From positions 152,899-216,898 of the forward strand of contig CANLNQ010000010.1 of the NCBI GenBank assembly GCA_947492525.1: DNA of 64,000 nucleotides, in the 5' to 3' direction. The stretch is from an uncultured Granulosicoccus sp. Lineage in GTDB: Bacteria > Pseudomonadota > Gammaproteobacteria > Granulosicoccales > Granulosicoccaceae. Position numbers and translations under genes: made by a program. The stretch's first letter is position 1, and each line of letters opens with the position of its first letter. The notes below the pieces were generated by a model. The model was not told the DNA's origin and did no database searches. It worked only from the letters and a program-made list of their open reading frames with translations. Of this stretch, positions 35,555 to 43,331 are shown in pieces.

Positions 35555-36832
35555 ATGCCAGATGCCATGCCGCAGGATAATCGACGTTCTCAGCTCTCCT
35601 GGGCATTCTATGACTGGGCGAACTCGGCCTTTGCCACTACCGTCATGGCAGGCTTCTTCCCCCTGTTCTTCAAGCAATACTGGAGTGCCGGAAGCGATGC
35701 CACCACCAGTACCTTCTGGCTGGGCCTGGGCAACTCCGGTGCCAGCTTCCTGATACTGTTGATGGCCCCTCTGCTGGGCGCCATGGCCGATTCGTCCGGT
35801 AGACACAAACGCCTGCTGGCCCTGTTTGCCGGCCTGGGGATCGTCGCCACCGCCGCGTTCTTTCTGGTGGATGAGGGCGCCTGGCCCTGGGCGATCAGCA
35901 TCTATGTGATCGCCATCATCGGTTTCTCGGGCGCGAATGTCTTCTACGACGCCATGTTGCCTCGCTTGAGCGACAGCCGTGATTTTCACCGACTCTCTGC
36001 TCTGGGCTACTCTCTGGGCTATCTGGGTGGCGGCCTGCTGTTTCTGGTCAACGTCATGATGACGCTCAAGCCTGCCTGGTTCGGCCTGCCGGATGCCGCC
36101 ACCGCCGTGCGCTTTTCCTTTCTGAGTGTGGCGCTGTGGTGGCTGGTGTTCTCTCTGCCATTGATGCTGGGTGTGCGAGAACAGGCCCCGACGTCTACCC
36201 GACGCGTGTCATTGCGCGAAGAAATCCACAAGCTGTCCACAACCGTGCGTGGCATGCGCCGGCACCGCAATCTGTGGATGTTCCTGTGGGCCTACTGGCT
36301 GTACATCGATGGCGTTGCGACCATCATCCGCATGGCAGTGGACTACGGCATTGCCATCGGCCTGCCCGCCAACAGCCTCATTGTGGCACTGCTGCTGGTG
36401 CAGTTCATCGGCTTTCCAGCCACTCTGCTGTTCGGCCGTATCGGCCAGCGTTACGGGGCGAAACGAGGCCTGTGGATCGGTCTCTGGGCCTACGTCATTG
36501 CCACCTTCTGCGCCACCTTCATGAGCAGTTCACTGGAGTTCTACCTGCTGGCCGCAGCCCTGGGTCTGGTACAAGGTGGAGTGCAATCCCTCAGTCGCTC
36601 ACTGTTCGGGCAGCTGATTCCGGCAGAGCAGGCAGGCGAATACTTCGGCTTCCTGAACATGCTGGGCAAGGCGGCGGCGGTACTCGGCCCCCTCATGGTT
36701 GGAGTGGTTGCCGCCACCACGGGCAACTCGCGGATAGGCTTGTTGTCTATACTGCTGCTCTTTCTTCTGGGCATGTGGTTTCTGCGCAAGGTAGATGATT
36801 CGCTCACGACACCCGCGCCAGCTGCCCCCTGA
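35555..36832 (+). CDS. MFS transporter, UMF1/Atg22-like family
   Basis: 425 residues, about twelve membrane helices. The start QLSWAFYDWANSAFATTVMA is the hallmark of the UMF1 family related to vacuolar Atg22 transporters; further helices include MAPLLGAMADSSGRHKRLLA (motif A-like loop) and GLVQGGVQSLSRSLFGQLIP. Substrate unknown, possibly amino acids. A second in-frame ATG at 35567 exists. Confidence 0.9.
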   Translation: MPDAMPQDNRRSQLSWAFYDWANSAFATTVMAGFFPLFFKQYWSAGSDATTSTFWLGLGNSGASFLILLMAPLLGAMADSSGRHKRLLALFAGLGIVATAAFFLVDEGAWPWAISIYVIAIIGFSGANVFYDAMLPRLSDSRDFHRLSALGYSLGYLGGGLLFLVNVMMTLKPAWFGLPDAATAVRFSFLSVALWWLVFSLPLMLGVREQAPTSTRRVSLREEIHKLSTTVRGMRRHRNLWMFLWAYWLYIDGVATIIRMAVDYGIAIGLPANSLIVALLLVQFIGFPATLLFGRIGQRYGAKRGLWIGLWAYVIATFCATFMSSSLEFYLLAAALGLVQGGVQSLSRSLFGQLIPAEQAGEYFGFLNMLGKAAAVLGPLMVGVVAATTGNSRIGLLSILLLFLLGMWFLRKVDDSLTTPAPAAP

Positions 36833-36866
36833 CCGCACGTCACTCGCCTCTCACACTGCACGCCAA

Positions 36867-37568
36867 ATGAAAATTCCCTTCGGCATATTGCTGCTGATCA
36901 TCGCCTACTTCCTGCTGCTACCGGGCCTGACCCAGCCGATGCTGAGTGTCTCCGGTACCGTGGAGAAAACGCGTCTGGTGGATGTGGGCAAGGATCTGAT
37001 AAAGGACAGTCCCAATACGCCTTCTCTGGTCAACAACCTGGTGGACATGGTGGTCGAAGGGCTTGATGTCAGCGGCACCGTGAATGCCTTTGACAAGACC
37101 CGCAGCATTCTGCAAACCGCACAGGAACTCTACGCCAGCGGACATCTGCCAGTGGCCATGCTCATCGTTGTCTTCAGCGTCATCGTGCCGCTGCTCAAGG
37201 CGCTGCTGCTATTGGCTATGCTGCTGCCGCTGAGCATTGCGGCGCGCAGTGCATTGCTGACGATCAGTAACGCCATCAGCAAGTGGTCGATGGCTGATGT
37301 CTTCGTGATCGCCATCTTCGTGGCCTTTCTTGCCGGCAATGGCATCCAGGAGAGCCGCGGCCTGGTTGATTTCGAAGCCAGCCTGGGTGTCGGTTTCTGG
37401 TACTTCCTCGCCTACTGTGTGCTGTCCATACTCGGCACACAGTTGCTCGGTGCCGGTCTCAGGGCCCGCATTCAACAGGAACAGCAGGTTTTTCCCGGTA
37501 CTCCGAACAGTCGTGCAGCCACAACCGACTCTCAGCCACACGTCAGCGCTCCTGCCGACGCATCCTGA
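36867..37568 (+). CDS. Paraquat-inducible protein A-like membrane protein
   Basis: 233 residues from ATG 36867, overlapping nothing once trimmed (the longer frame would enter the MFS gene). Helix plan and the block SNAISKWSMADVFVIAIFVA match the PqiA C-terminal-type domain found in envelope lipid-transport systems. The N-terminal half has a periplasmic loop of about 90 residues rather than the usual cysteine motifs. No PqiB/MCE partner is adjacent. It sits between transporters in a co-directional run. Confidence 0.82.
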   Translation: MKIPFGILLLIIAYFLLLPGLTQPMLSVSGTVEKTRLVDVGKDLIKDSPNTPSLVNNLVDMVVEGLDVSGTVNAFDKTRSILQTAQELYASGHLPVAMLIVVFSVIVPLLKALLLLAMLLPLSIAARSALLTISNAISKWSMADVFVIAIFVAFLAGNGIQESRGLVDFEASLGVGFWYFLAYCVLSILGTQLLGAGLRARIQQEQQVFPGTPNSRAATTDSQPHVSAPADAS

Positions 37569-37577
37569 ACCACACCC

Positions 37578-38489
37578 ATGATCGAACAGTTTTCCTTCGC
37601 CTTCGGCATTACCGGCCCCATTCTGCTGCTACTGATGCTGGGCTGGGCGATTCGGCAGCTGGGCATGGTCGACGGGCATTTCGTCTCCCAGGCCAATGCC
37701 GTGGTATTCAACATCGCCCTGCCAGCCATGCTGTTTCTGGCCATCTCGGGACGCTCATTCGATCAGGCTCTGGATATACGCCTGACGCTGATCGGGCTGA
37801 TTGGCACACTGATCCTGATCGGCATACTGCTGTTGGTCGGCCGCTTGCTGCCAGAGGATCAGCGCGGTGTCTTTGTCCAGGGTTCCTACCGCGGCAATCT
37901 GGCCATACTGGGTGTTGCCCTGGCCGTTGCCACCTACGGTGAGAGCGTACTGCCTGTTGTCGCCCTCTACATCGCGGTGGTCACCACGGCCTACAACATC
38001 ATTGCCGTGTGGGTACTCAACTCCAGTGGCGTGCTGCGCCAGGTCCTGAAGAATCCGATACTGATCGGCATCACGGCAGGGGCACTCGCCTCTGTCACCA
38101 ATCTGCCGATACCGGAACTGATCGTGGGCACCGGCAACTACCTCTCGAGCATGACCCTGCCACTGGCTCTGCTCTGTATCGGGGCCACACTGGAGTTCGG
38201 CAGCCTCTTCGGACACAGCCGCGCCATCCTGCTGGCGGTGTTCTTCAAACTGATCATCTCTCCCTTGTTGCTGGTCGGCATGGGCATCGCTTTCGGGCTG
38301 GACAATCTGCAACTGGGCGTGCTGTTCTTTCTGGCCGCATCACCCACGGCGACAGCCAGTTACATCATGGCTCGCCAGATGACCAGCCACGGCGCCCTGG
38401 CAGCTGAGATCGTTGCCGTGACCACCGCCCTGGGTGTCATCAGTTACACCGCGGGAATCGCCTTGCTTCGCGGCGCAGGCTTGATATAG
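37578..38489 (+). CDS. AEC-family transporter (auxin efflux carrier-like permease)
   Basis: 303 residues, ten predicted helices. Family features: AFGITGPILLLLMLGWAIRQ, VVFNIALPAMLFLAISG and the pseudo-repeat FVQGSYRGNLAILGVALA; the C-terminal half has FFLAASPTATASYIMARQM. Exports or imports small organic anions; substrate unknown. Only 9 bases after the PqiA-like gene, so probably co-transcribed. Confidence 0.9.
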   Translation: MIEQFSFAFGITGPILLLLMLGWAIRQLGMVDGHFVSQANAVVFNIALPAMLFLAISGRSFDQALDIRLTLIGLIGTLILIGILLLVGRLLPEDQRGVFVQGSYRGNLAILGVALAVATYGESVLPVVALYIAVVTTAYNIIAVWVLNSSGVLRQVLKNPILIGITAGALASVTNLPIPELIVGTGNYLSSMTLPLALLCIGATLEFGSLFGHSRAILLAVFFKLIISPLLLVGMGIAFGLDNLQLGVLFFLAASPTATASYIMARQMTSHGALAAEIVAVTTALGVISYTAGIALLRGAGLI

Positions 38490-38529
38490 TCATCAGCCCT
38501 GCCATCGCGAACACACATCGAGAATTCTC

Positions 38530-39153
38530 ATGATCGCCATTGCCGATATCGTTGCCTATGCACTGGCACTGGGCATTGCCGCATTCATCCCGGGTCCGGG
38601 CATTACTGCACTGGTGGCACGCAGTGTGGGTAGTGGTACACGCGCCGGATTTGCCATGCTGGCCGGCATCACGATGGGCGATCTGCTGTACCTGTCGTTC
38701 GCGGTTTTCGGTCTGGCCTTGATCGCACAGAGCTTCAACACGCTGTTCGTGATCATTCGCTGGGGATCGATTGCCTACCTGTTGTATCTGGCCTGGCAAT
38801 TCTGGCATGCCGGCCACCACGAGCTGAACACCGATGAAATCCGTGGCAAGGACCTGCGCGCAGCCATGTTATCGGGACTGGCCATCACCCTGGGCAACCC
38901 CAAGACCATCGCATTCTATCTGGCGCTATTGCCATTGGTTCTGGATCTGAACAGCATCACGGTATTCAACTGGGCAGCGGTGCTGGTTCCGGTGACGGTT
39001 GCGGTACTGCTGGGCGTGGGGTCTGCCTACATTCTGGGCGCCATGGCCGTGCGCCGGATACTGGCCGGAGCCACCGCGCAGAAGCATCTGCACAGAAGTG
39101 CCGCCCTTGCCATGGCAGGCGCTGCCGGCAGCATGATTGCCCGAGAACTCTAG
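38530..39153 (+). CDS. LysE/RhtB-family exporter
   Basis: 207 residues, six membrane helices. LysE hallmark near the start: GIAAFIPGPGITALVARSVG, then AGFAMLAGITMGDLLYLSF and GLAITLGNPKTIAFYLALLP. Exports amino acids or related metabolites. Its 3' end (GSMIAREL and stop) is the first copy of a ~59-bp tandem repeat continuing downstream. Confidence 0.92.
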   Translation: MIAIADIVAYALALGIAAFIPGPGITALVARSVGSGTRAGFAMLAGITMGDLLYLSFAVFGLALIAQSFNTLFVIIRWGSIAYLLYLAWQFWHAGHHELNTDEIRGKDLRAAMLSGLAITLGNPKTIAFYLALLPLVLDLNSITVFNWAAVLVPVTVAVLLGVGSAYILGAMAVRRILAGATAQKHLHRSAALAMAGAAGSMIAREL

Positions 39154-39306
39154 CGCTATCCCCAAGGGCATGTCGGCGGCGATGCTGGCCGCATGACTGT
39201 CCGAGAATTACGGCTTTCCCCAAGGGTATGTCGGCAGCGCTGCTGGCAAGCATGATTGCCCGAGAGCGCTGGCTTCATCTCAGGCCATGTCGGCGGCAAT
39301 GCTGAC
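39131..39306. repeat. ~59-bp tandem repeat extending from the end of the LysE-type gene
   Basis: Three copies of 60, 59 and 57 bases (39131, 39191, 39250). The first begins inside the last codons of the exporter gene; copies two and three lie in the gap and contain diverged versions of the same end (GCATGA-T/C-TG-CCGAGA and CATGTCGGCGGC cores). The gene's own 3' end and trailer have been duplicated downstream. Confidence 0.93.
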
Positions 39307-39372
39307 GCTTAGAGCGCGTGGAAGGCTTTCAGTCTTGCCCAGGCAGAGGCGTGATGGGCCGGCAGCCGATAC

Positions 39373-39837
39373 CTATTGCGCAGGGCTGGCCGTGAAGGTG
39401 AACAACGTACGAGTCCAGGCCGACTTGCCGGCATTGTTCGATGCACGGACACGCCAGGCATGGCGTTCGGACTCGGGCAGGGCCAGATACAGATTGATGC
39501 TGCAGTGATCGCCGGAACAGATGTCTTCGGCACGCAAGTCGGTCTTCATGTACCGGGCAATATCACTGTTTTCGGCGTTGAAGACATGAAAGTCATAGCT
39601 TTCCGTATCTTCCGTTCTGCGCCACGAGAATTCAACCGGCTCGCCAGCGCGCAAGCTTGTACCGGTTTCAGGCGTCAATGCCCGTGGCATCGGCGGTGGG
39701 TAATCGTAAAAAGGGGTTGTTGCGCAGGCACTGAGGAGGGTGAGTACAGCAATACAGCCAGGACGCAACACAGTCTTCAGAGAGGACCTGTGGCCCGTGC
39801 GCAGCAAGCGTTTTGCCATGACTGACAGAATTCTCAT
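39373..39837 (-). CDS. Small lipoprotein with Fn3-like fold (hypothetical)
   Basis: 154 residues. The signal segment CIAVLTLLSACATTPFYDYP contains the lipobox LSAC. The mature part (about 110 residues) resembles a beta-sandwich of the Fn3/Wzt type: GEPVEFSWRRTEDTESYDFH and RHAWRVRASNNAGKS. Two cysteines (EDICSGDHC) may form a disulphide. Function unknown. Starts at ATG 39837 or 39819. Confidence 0.75.
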   Translation of the reverse strand: MRILSVMAKRLLRTGHRSSLKTVLRPGCIAVLTLLSACATTPFYDYPPPMPRALTPETGTSLRAGEPVEFSWRRTEDTESYDFHVFNAENSDIARYMKTDLRAEDICSGDHCSINLYLALPESERHAWRVRASNNAGKSAWTRTLFTFTASPAQ

Positions 39838-40017
39838 TATTATCCAGTGATTTAGTGGCCGTGCAGGCCGGCCCTACGCGGATTCTAGCTCAGCACATTC
39901 ATTCATGACCACGAGCAATGCAATGAATCGCAAATCTCTGTGAGGGTGTTCACGAGAATACCGGTGCCTTTCGTCTCGTGGCGAGCTGACACATGCAAGA
40001 ACCGCACTCAGTCGGCG

Positions 40018-40455
40018 TCAGCGCATTTCTTCCAGGCGGTTCTGAAAGTCCGTCACCTGTTGCGCGCTCAGCGAGTTCAACGGCAGTTCACGCAGGGCAT
40101 CGCGCAAGATACCTTGCGCATCATTGAATAATTCAAGGCCGGCCGCCGTGATGATTGCACGGCTCTGCCGAGCGTCCCTTTCCCCTTTTTCGGTAACAAG
40201 GCAGCCGATTTTCTCCAACGGCTTCAGGGCCCGTGTAACGGCCGAAGCCGACAATCCCACGGCTTCGGCGAGTACCACCCGAGGCAGGCCATCTGCAGGG
40301 GCAGCGGCCAGCGCTGCCAACAGGCGGTATTCGCTGTAGCTGACACCACGCGTACAGGACAAGGTGCGATCGAGCCTGCGTTCGATGCGAGCCGCGGTAT
40401 CGAGCAGCCGGGTAATGGCGGGCTCTGTATGTGGAGCGATATCTTTCGTGTTCAT
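40018..40455 (-). CDS. MarR-family transcriptional regulator
   Basis: 145 residues, winged helix: LLAALAAAPADGLPRVVLAE, AVGLSASAVTRALKPLEKIG and the wing VTEKGERDARQSRAIITAAG. It is divergent from a LysE-type exporter gene and has a large palindrome starting one base upstream of its ATG, the usual sign of a self-repressing regulator that also controls its neighbour. Confidence 0.94.
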   Translation of the reverse strand: MNTKDIAPHTEPAITRLLDTAARIERRLDRTLSCTRGVSYSEYRLLAALAAAPADGLPRVVLAEAVGLSASAVTRALKPLEKIGCLVTEKGERDARQSRAIITAAGLELFNDAQGILRDALRELPLNSLSAQQVTDFQNRLEEMR

Positions 40456-40456
40456 G

Positions 40457-40492
40457 CTTGCATGATACTTGAGTGATCAAGCATTATGCAAG
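40457..40492. promoter_or_regulatory. Candidate MarR operator
   Basis: Two 16-base arms (40457-40472 and 40477-40492) match as inverted repeats at 14 of 16 positions around a 4-base centre; the inner core is CTTGA-N4-TCAAG. It abuts the MarR start codon and lies upstream of the exporter at 40641, so binding would block the regulator's own transcription and probably the exporter's. Confidence 0.75.
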
Positions 40493-40640
40493 TGAAAACG
40501 ACTCGTCACACACTGCCCGCCGGCTACGGGCTCGCAGTGAGACGCTGCCATGGTTTATAGTGCCCGTCCCGGTCAGGCTGCGCTCTCTGGCAGTTCGGTG
40601 CCTGCCTTGACCGATCCGACACAGGAGAGCGAACGACACC

Positions 40641-41228
40641 ATGGGTGTATTTCTGACCGCCGTATTCTTCATGCTCATCACCCCGGGCCCGGGCGTTCTG
40701 TCAACCGCCGGCGTCGGCTCATCATTCGGCGCCTCTGCCGGCTATCGTTACCTGAGCGGTCTGTTCATCGGCACCAATCTGGTAGCCGTGGCCGTGGTCA
40801 CCGGACTGGCCGGTCTGATTCTGGCCCAACCCCTCCTGCGCACGATTCTGATGTACGCCTCCGTGGCCTATCTGTGCTATCTGGCGCTGCGCATCGCCCT
40901 CGCCGGCTCGACCATCCGATTCATCGAAAGCGCCCGCGCACCGGGGATTCGCGATGCGCTGCTGCTCCAGGCCATCAACCCCAAGGCCTATGTGGTCAAT
41001 ACCGCCCTGTTCACCGGCTTCCCGTTTGCAGGCCTGGTGATCTGGCAGGAGATTCTCTGGAAATTCCTATTGATCAATCTGGTGTGGATACCTATTCACC
41101 TGCTCTGGCTGGGGGCAGGTATCACGCTACAGCGTCTTGAACTGCCCGCCCACTGGCATCGCATCATCAACATACTGATGGCACTGTCACTGCTGATCGT
41201 GGTAGGCCTGGCTCTTGCCATGAGTTGA
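40641..41228 (+). CDS. LysE/RhtB-family exporter, likely MarR-controlled
   Basis: 195 residues with six helices. The typical LysE start is slightly altered: FLTAVFFMLITPGPGVLSTA, followed by GYRYLSGLFIGTNLVAVAVV and LLQAINPKAYVVNTALFTGF. Exporter of amino acids, homoserine lactones or toxic analogues. AGGAGAGCGAACGACACC precedes the ATG. It is divergent from the MarR gene and its operator. Confidence 0.9.
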   Translation: MGVFLTAVFFMLITPGPGVLSTAGVGSSFGASAGYRYLSGLFIGTNLVAVAVVTGLAGLILAQPLLRTILMYASVAYLCYLALRIALAGSTIRFIESARAPGIRDALLLQAINPKAYVVNTALFTGFPFAGLVIWQEILWKFLLINLVWIPIHLLWLGAGITLQRLELPAHWHRIINILMALSLLIVVGLALAMS

Positions 41229-41280
41229 CAGCGATCGCGGTCATGGCAACTGACACATCACCCCGGATACCTGAATCATC

Positions 41281-41847
41281 GTGGCGACATCAAACAACAA
41301 AGACTGGCAGACCCTCTCCGTCGAAGAGGTTTATGACAACCCCTGGATCACACTGACTCATCGAAACGTCATTGCCCCCACCGGCAAGGCCGGCATATAC
41401 GGCAAGGTGCACTTCAAGACCCGCGCGATTGGGGTGGTACCCATCGACGCCGAAGGCTACACCTGGTTGGTGGGGCAATACCGGTATACGCTCGATCAGT
41501 ACCATTGGGAAATTCCCGAAGGCGGCGCGCCACTTGGCGAATCAGCGCTGGCTGCTGCGCAGCGGGAACTGCGCGAGGAAACCGGCATCAGTGCGGCTCG
41601 CTGGACCAGCCTGCTGCAACTGCATACATCCAACTCGGTGACGGACGAGCTCGCCCACACCTTCGTGGCTCAGGATCTGAGCTTCGGTGAAACGGAACCC
41701 GACGATACCGAAGTGCTGCAACTGAAACGCCTGCCACTGGAAGAGGCGATCAACCTGGCCATTGATGGCGCAATCACCGACAGCCTGGCGCTGGCCTCCT
41801 TGCTGAAAGTGCGCGTTCTGCTCGATCGGGGGCTGCTGATCATCTGA
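41281..41847 (+). CDS. Nudix hydrolase (ADP-ribose pyrophosphatase-like)
   Basis: 188 residues. The Nudix box is EGGAPLGESALAAAQRELRE followed by ETGI, fitting G-x5-E-x7-R-E-U-x-E-E-x-G-U. The preceding QYHWEIPEGG and the later TDELAHTFVAQDL resemble the ADP-ribose/GDP-mannose pyrophosphatase branch. It cleaves nucleoside diphosphates linked to another group. The start is GTG 41281. Its stop is followed immediately by a 42-bp repeat array shared with the convergent gene. Confidence 0.9.
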   Translation: MATSNNKDWQTLSVEEVYDNPWITLTHRNVIAPTGKAGIYGKVHFKTRAIGVVPIDAEGYTWLVGQYRYTLDQYHWEIPEGGAPLGESALAAAQRELREETGISAARWTSLLQLHTSNSVTDELAHTFVAQDLSFGETEPDDTEVLQLKRLPLEEAINLAIDGAITDSLALASLLKVRVLLDRGLLII

Positions 41848-41848
41848 G

Positions 41849-42016
41849 ATGATCAGCCCGGGGTATCGTCGAGCGCCATCAGGACCTGAGATGATCAACC
41901 CAGGATATCGTAGAGCGCCATCACCATCTGAGATGCTCAATCCAGGATGTCATCGAGCGCTATCAGCATCCGAGTTGCTCAACCCAGAATATCGTCGAGC
42001 GCCATCAGCAATTGCT
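41849..42016. repeat. 42-bp tandem repeat spanning the gap and the end of the aminotransferase gene
   Basis: Four units of exactly 42 bases (41849, 41891, 41933, 41975). The unit at 41975 contains the last codons and stop of the class V aminotransferase gene (minus strand, ending LDDILG); the other three are diverged copies of that end lying in the gap up to the Nudix stop. 42 is 14 codons. The junction with the Nudix gene also forms a hairpin, GCTGATCAT with ATGATCAGC. Confidence 0.95.
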
Positions 42017-43247
42017 GCATGTCCTCCTCATCCGTGAAATAGCCGGGTGACAGGCGAATGGTACCGCCCGCCTCCACCGTGCCTGCATCCACATGCACCA
42101 GTGGCGCACACTGCAAGCCTGCACGTGCGCAGATCTGATGGTCGGCATCCAGCTGATCGGCCACCCGTTCGGTGGACAAGCCTTCCACGGTAAAACTCAG
42201 GGTGGCGACACGGGCATCGGACCGCGCCTTTGCCAGTATGGTCACTGATTCGTATTCGCGAAGTTTTGCCTCGATGCGCGCCAGGTGAGACAGTTCGACC
42301 TGATGGACATGATGCATCGCGAGCCGACACAGCGATCCGTGGTCGGTCGCCGGGCCTGCATCAAGCGCCCTGTTCTTCATCTCTGCTGCATCGCCAGAGC
42401 GCTCACCCTCTTCACCCCGTTGCAATTCACGCCCAAGCTCTCTGAACCAGAGCTGTGCGGCGTGCAGACCGGCAATACCCGGCACGGAAACAGTACCGGC
42501 TTCCAGATGATACGGATAGGCATCGGGCTGATAGGTCGACAGCGAATCCACTCCCGTACCGCCGAAACGCTGCGGTGCCAGATCGACTGACTCGGCGACG
42601 ATCATGCCCCCGATACCCATCGGGCCGAACAGTCCCTTGTGCCCCGGAAAAGTCAGCACGCTGATACCCAGCTCATCCATGTCGATGGGCAGCACACCGG
42701 CGGTCTGCGCGGCATCGACGATGAGATGTACCCCGGCATCCCGAGCAATCTGCGCAACCTCTTCCAGGGGTTGCACGGTGCCGATCACATTGGAGGCGTG
42801 ATTGAGCACGATGACTCGCGTTTCGGGACGCAAGGCTGCCTTGATATCCTCCGCAAGGACATAACCATCTGCCTGTGCGGCCACCCGGGTGACATTCAGT
42901 CGAGCGTCGCGCTCAAGATGGTTGGTGGTACGCAGAACCGCATTGTGTTCCAGACGCGTGGTCACGAGGTGATCGCCCGCCGTCACCAGACCGGCGATAC
43001 CCGCATTGAGTGCATCGGTGCCATTGAGCGTGAAGATAACCCGATCAGCAGAACCGCTGTGCCCGAAGAAATCGGCCAGCATGCGCCGCGTTGCCGTGAT
43101 CATCTGCTCCGCTTCTATCGCCAGCAGACTGCCACTACGCCCCGGATTGACGCCGTGAGAACGGAAAAAACTGTCCATGAACTGATAGACCGACTCAGGC
43201 TTGGGCCAGGTGGTCGCCGCGTTGTCAAAATAGGCGTTGTCTTTCAT
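41979..43247 (-). CDS. Class V aminotransferase / cysteine desulfurase-like protein
   Basis: 422 residues. Starts YFDNAATTWPKPESVYQFMD, as in CsdA/SufS-like enzymes; PLP-site features are EHNAVLRTTNHLE, HLIVDAAQTAGVLPIDMDEL and the Schiff-base lysine K204 in TFPGHKGLFGPMGIGG. About 35 extra residues rich in E, R and D (GEEGERSGDAAEMKNRALD) interrupt the region near residue 285. A late LQCAPLVHVDAGT has a cysteine where desulfurases keep their catalytic one. Probable cysteine desulfurase or related lyase. Its 3' end is repeated downstream. Confidence 0.88.
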   Translation of the reverse strand: MKDNAYFDNAATTWPKPESVYQFMDSFFRSHGVNPGRSGSLLAIEAEQMITATRRMLADFFGHSGSADRVIFTLNGTDALNAGIAGLVTAGDHLVTTRLEHNAVLRTTNHLERDARLNVTRVAAQADGYVLAEDIKAALRPETRVIVLNHASNVIGTVQPLEEVAQIARDAGVHLIVDAAQTAGVLPIDMDELGISVLTFPGHKGLFGPMGIGGMIVAESVDLAPQRFGGTGVDSLSTYQPDAYPYHLEAGTVSVPGIAGLHAAQLWFRELGRELQRGEEGERSGDAAEMKNRALDAGPATDHGSLCRLAMHHVHQVELSHLARIEAKLREYESVTILAKARSDARVATLSFTVEGLSTERVADQLDADHQICARAGLQCAPLVHVDAGTVEAGGTIRLSPGYFTDEEDMQQLLMALDDILG

Positions 43248-43331
43248 GGCCTCTGTCTGGTTGCCTGTGCCGGGGGACGCAGTTGCATCATGATCCTGAT
43301 CAGAGCTATTCAGGACCGTTTCGTGGATACC

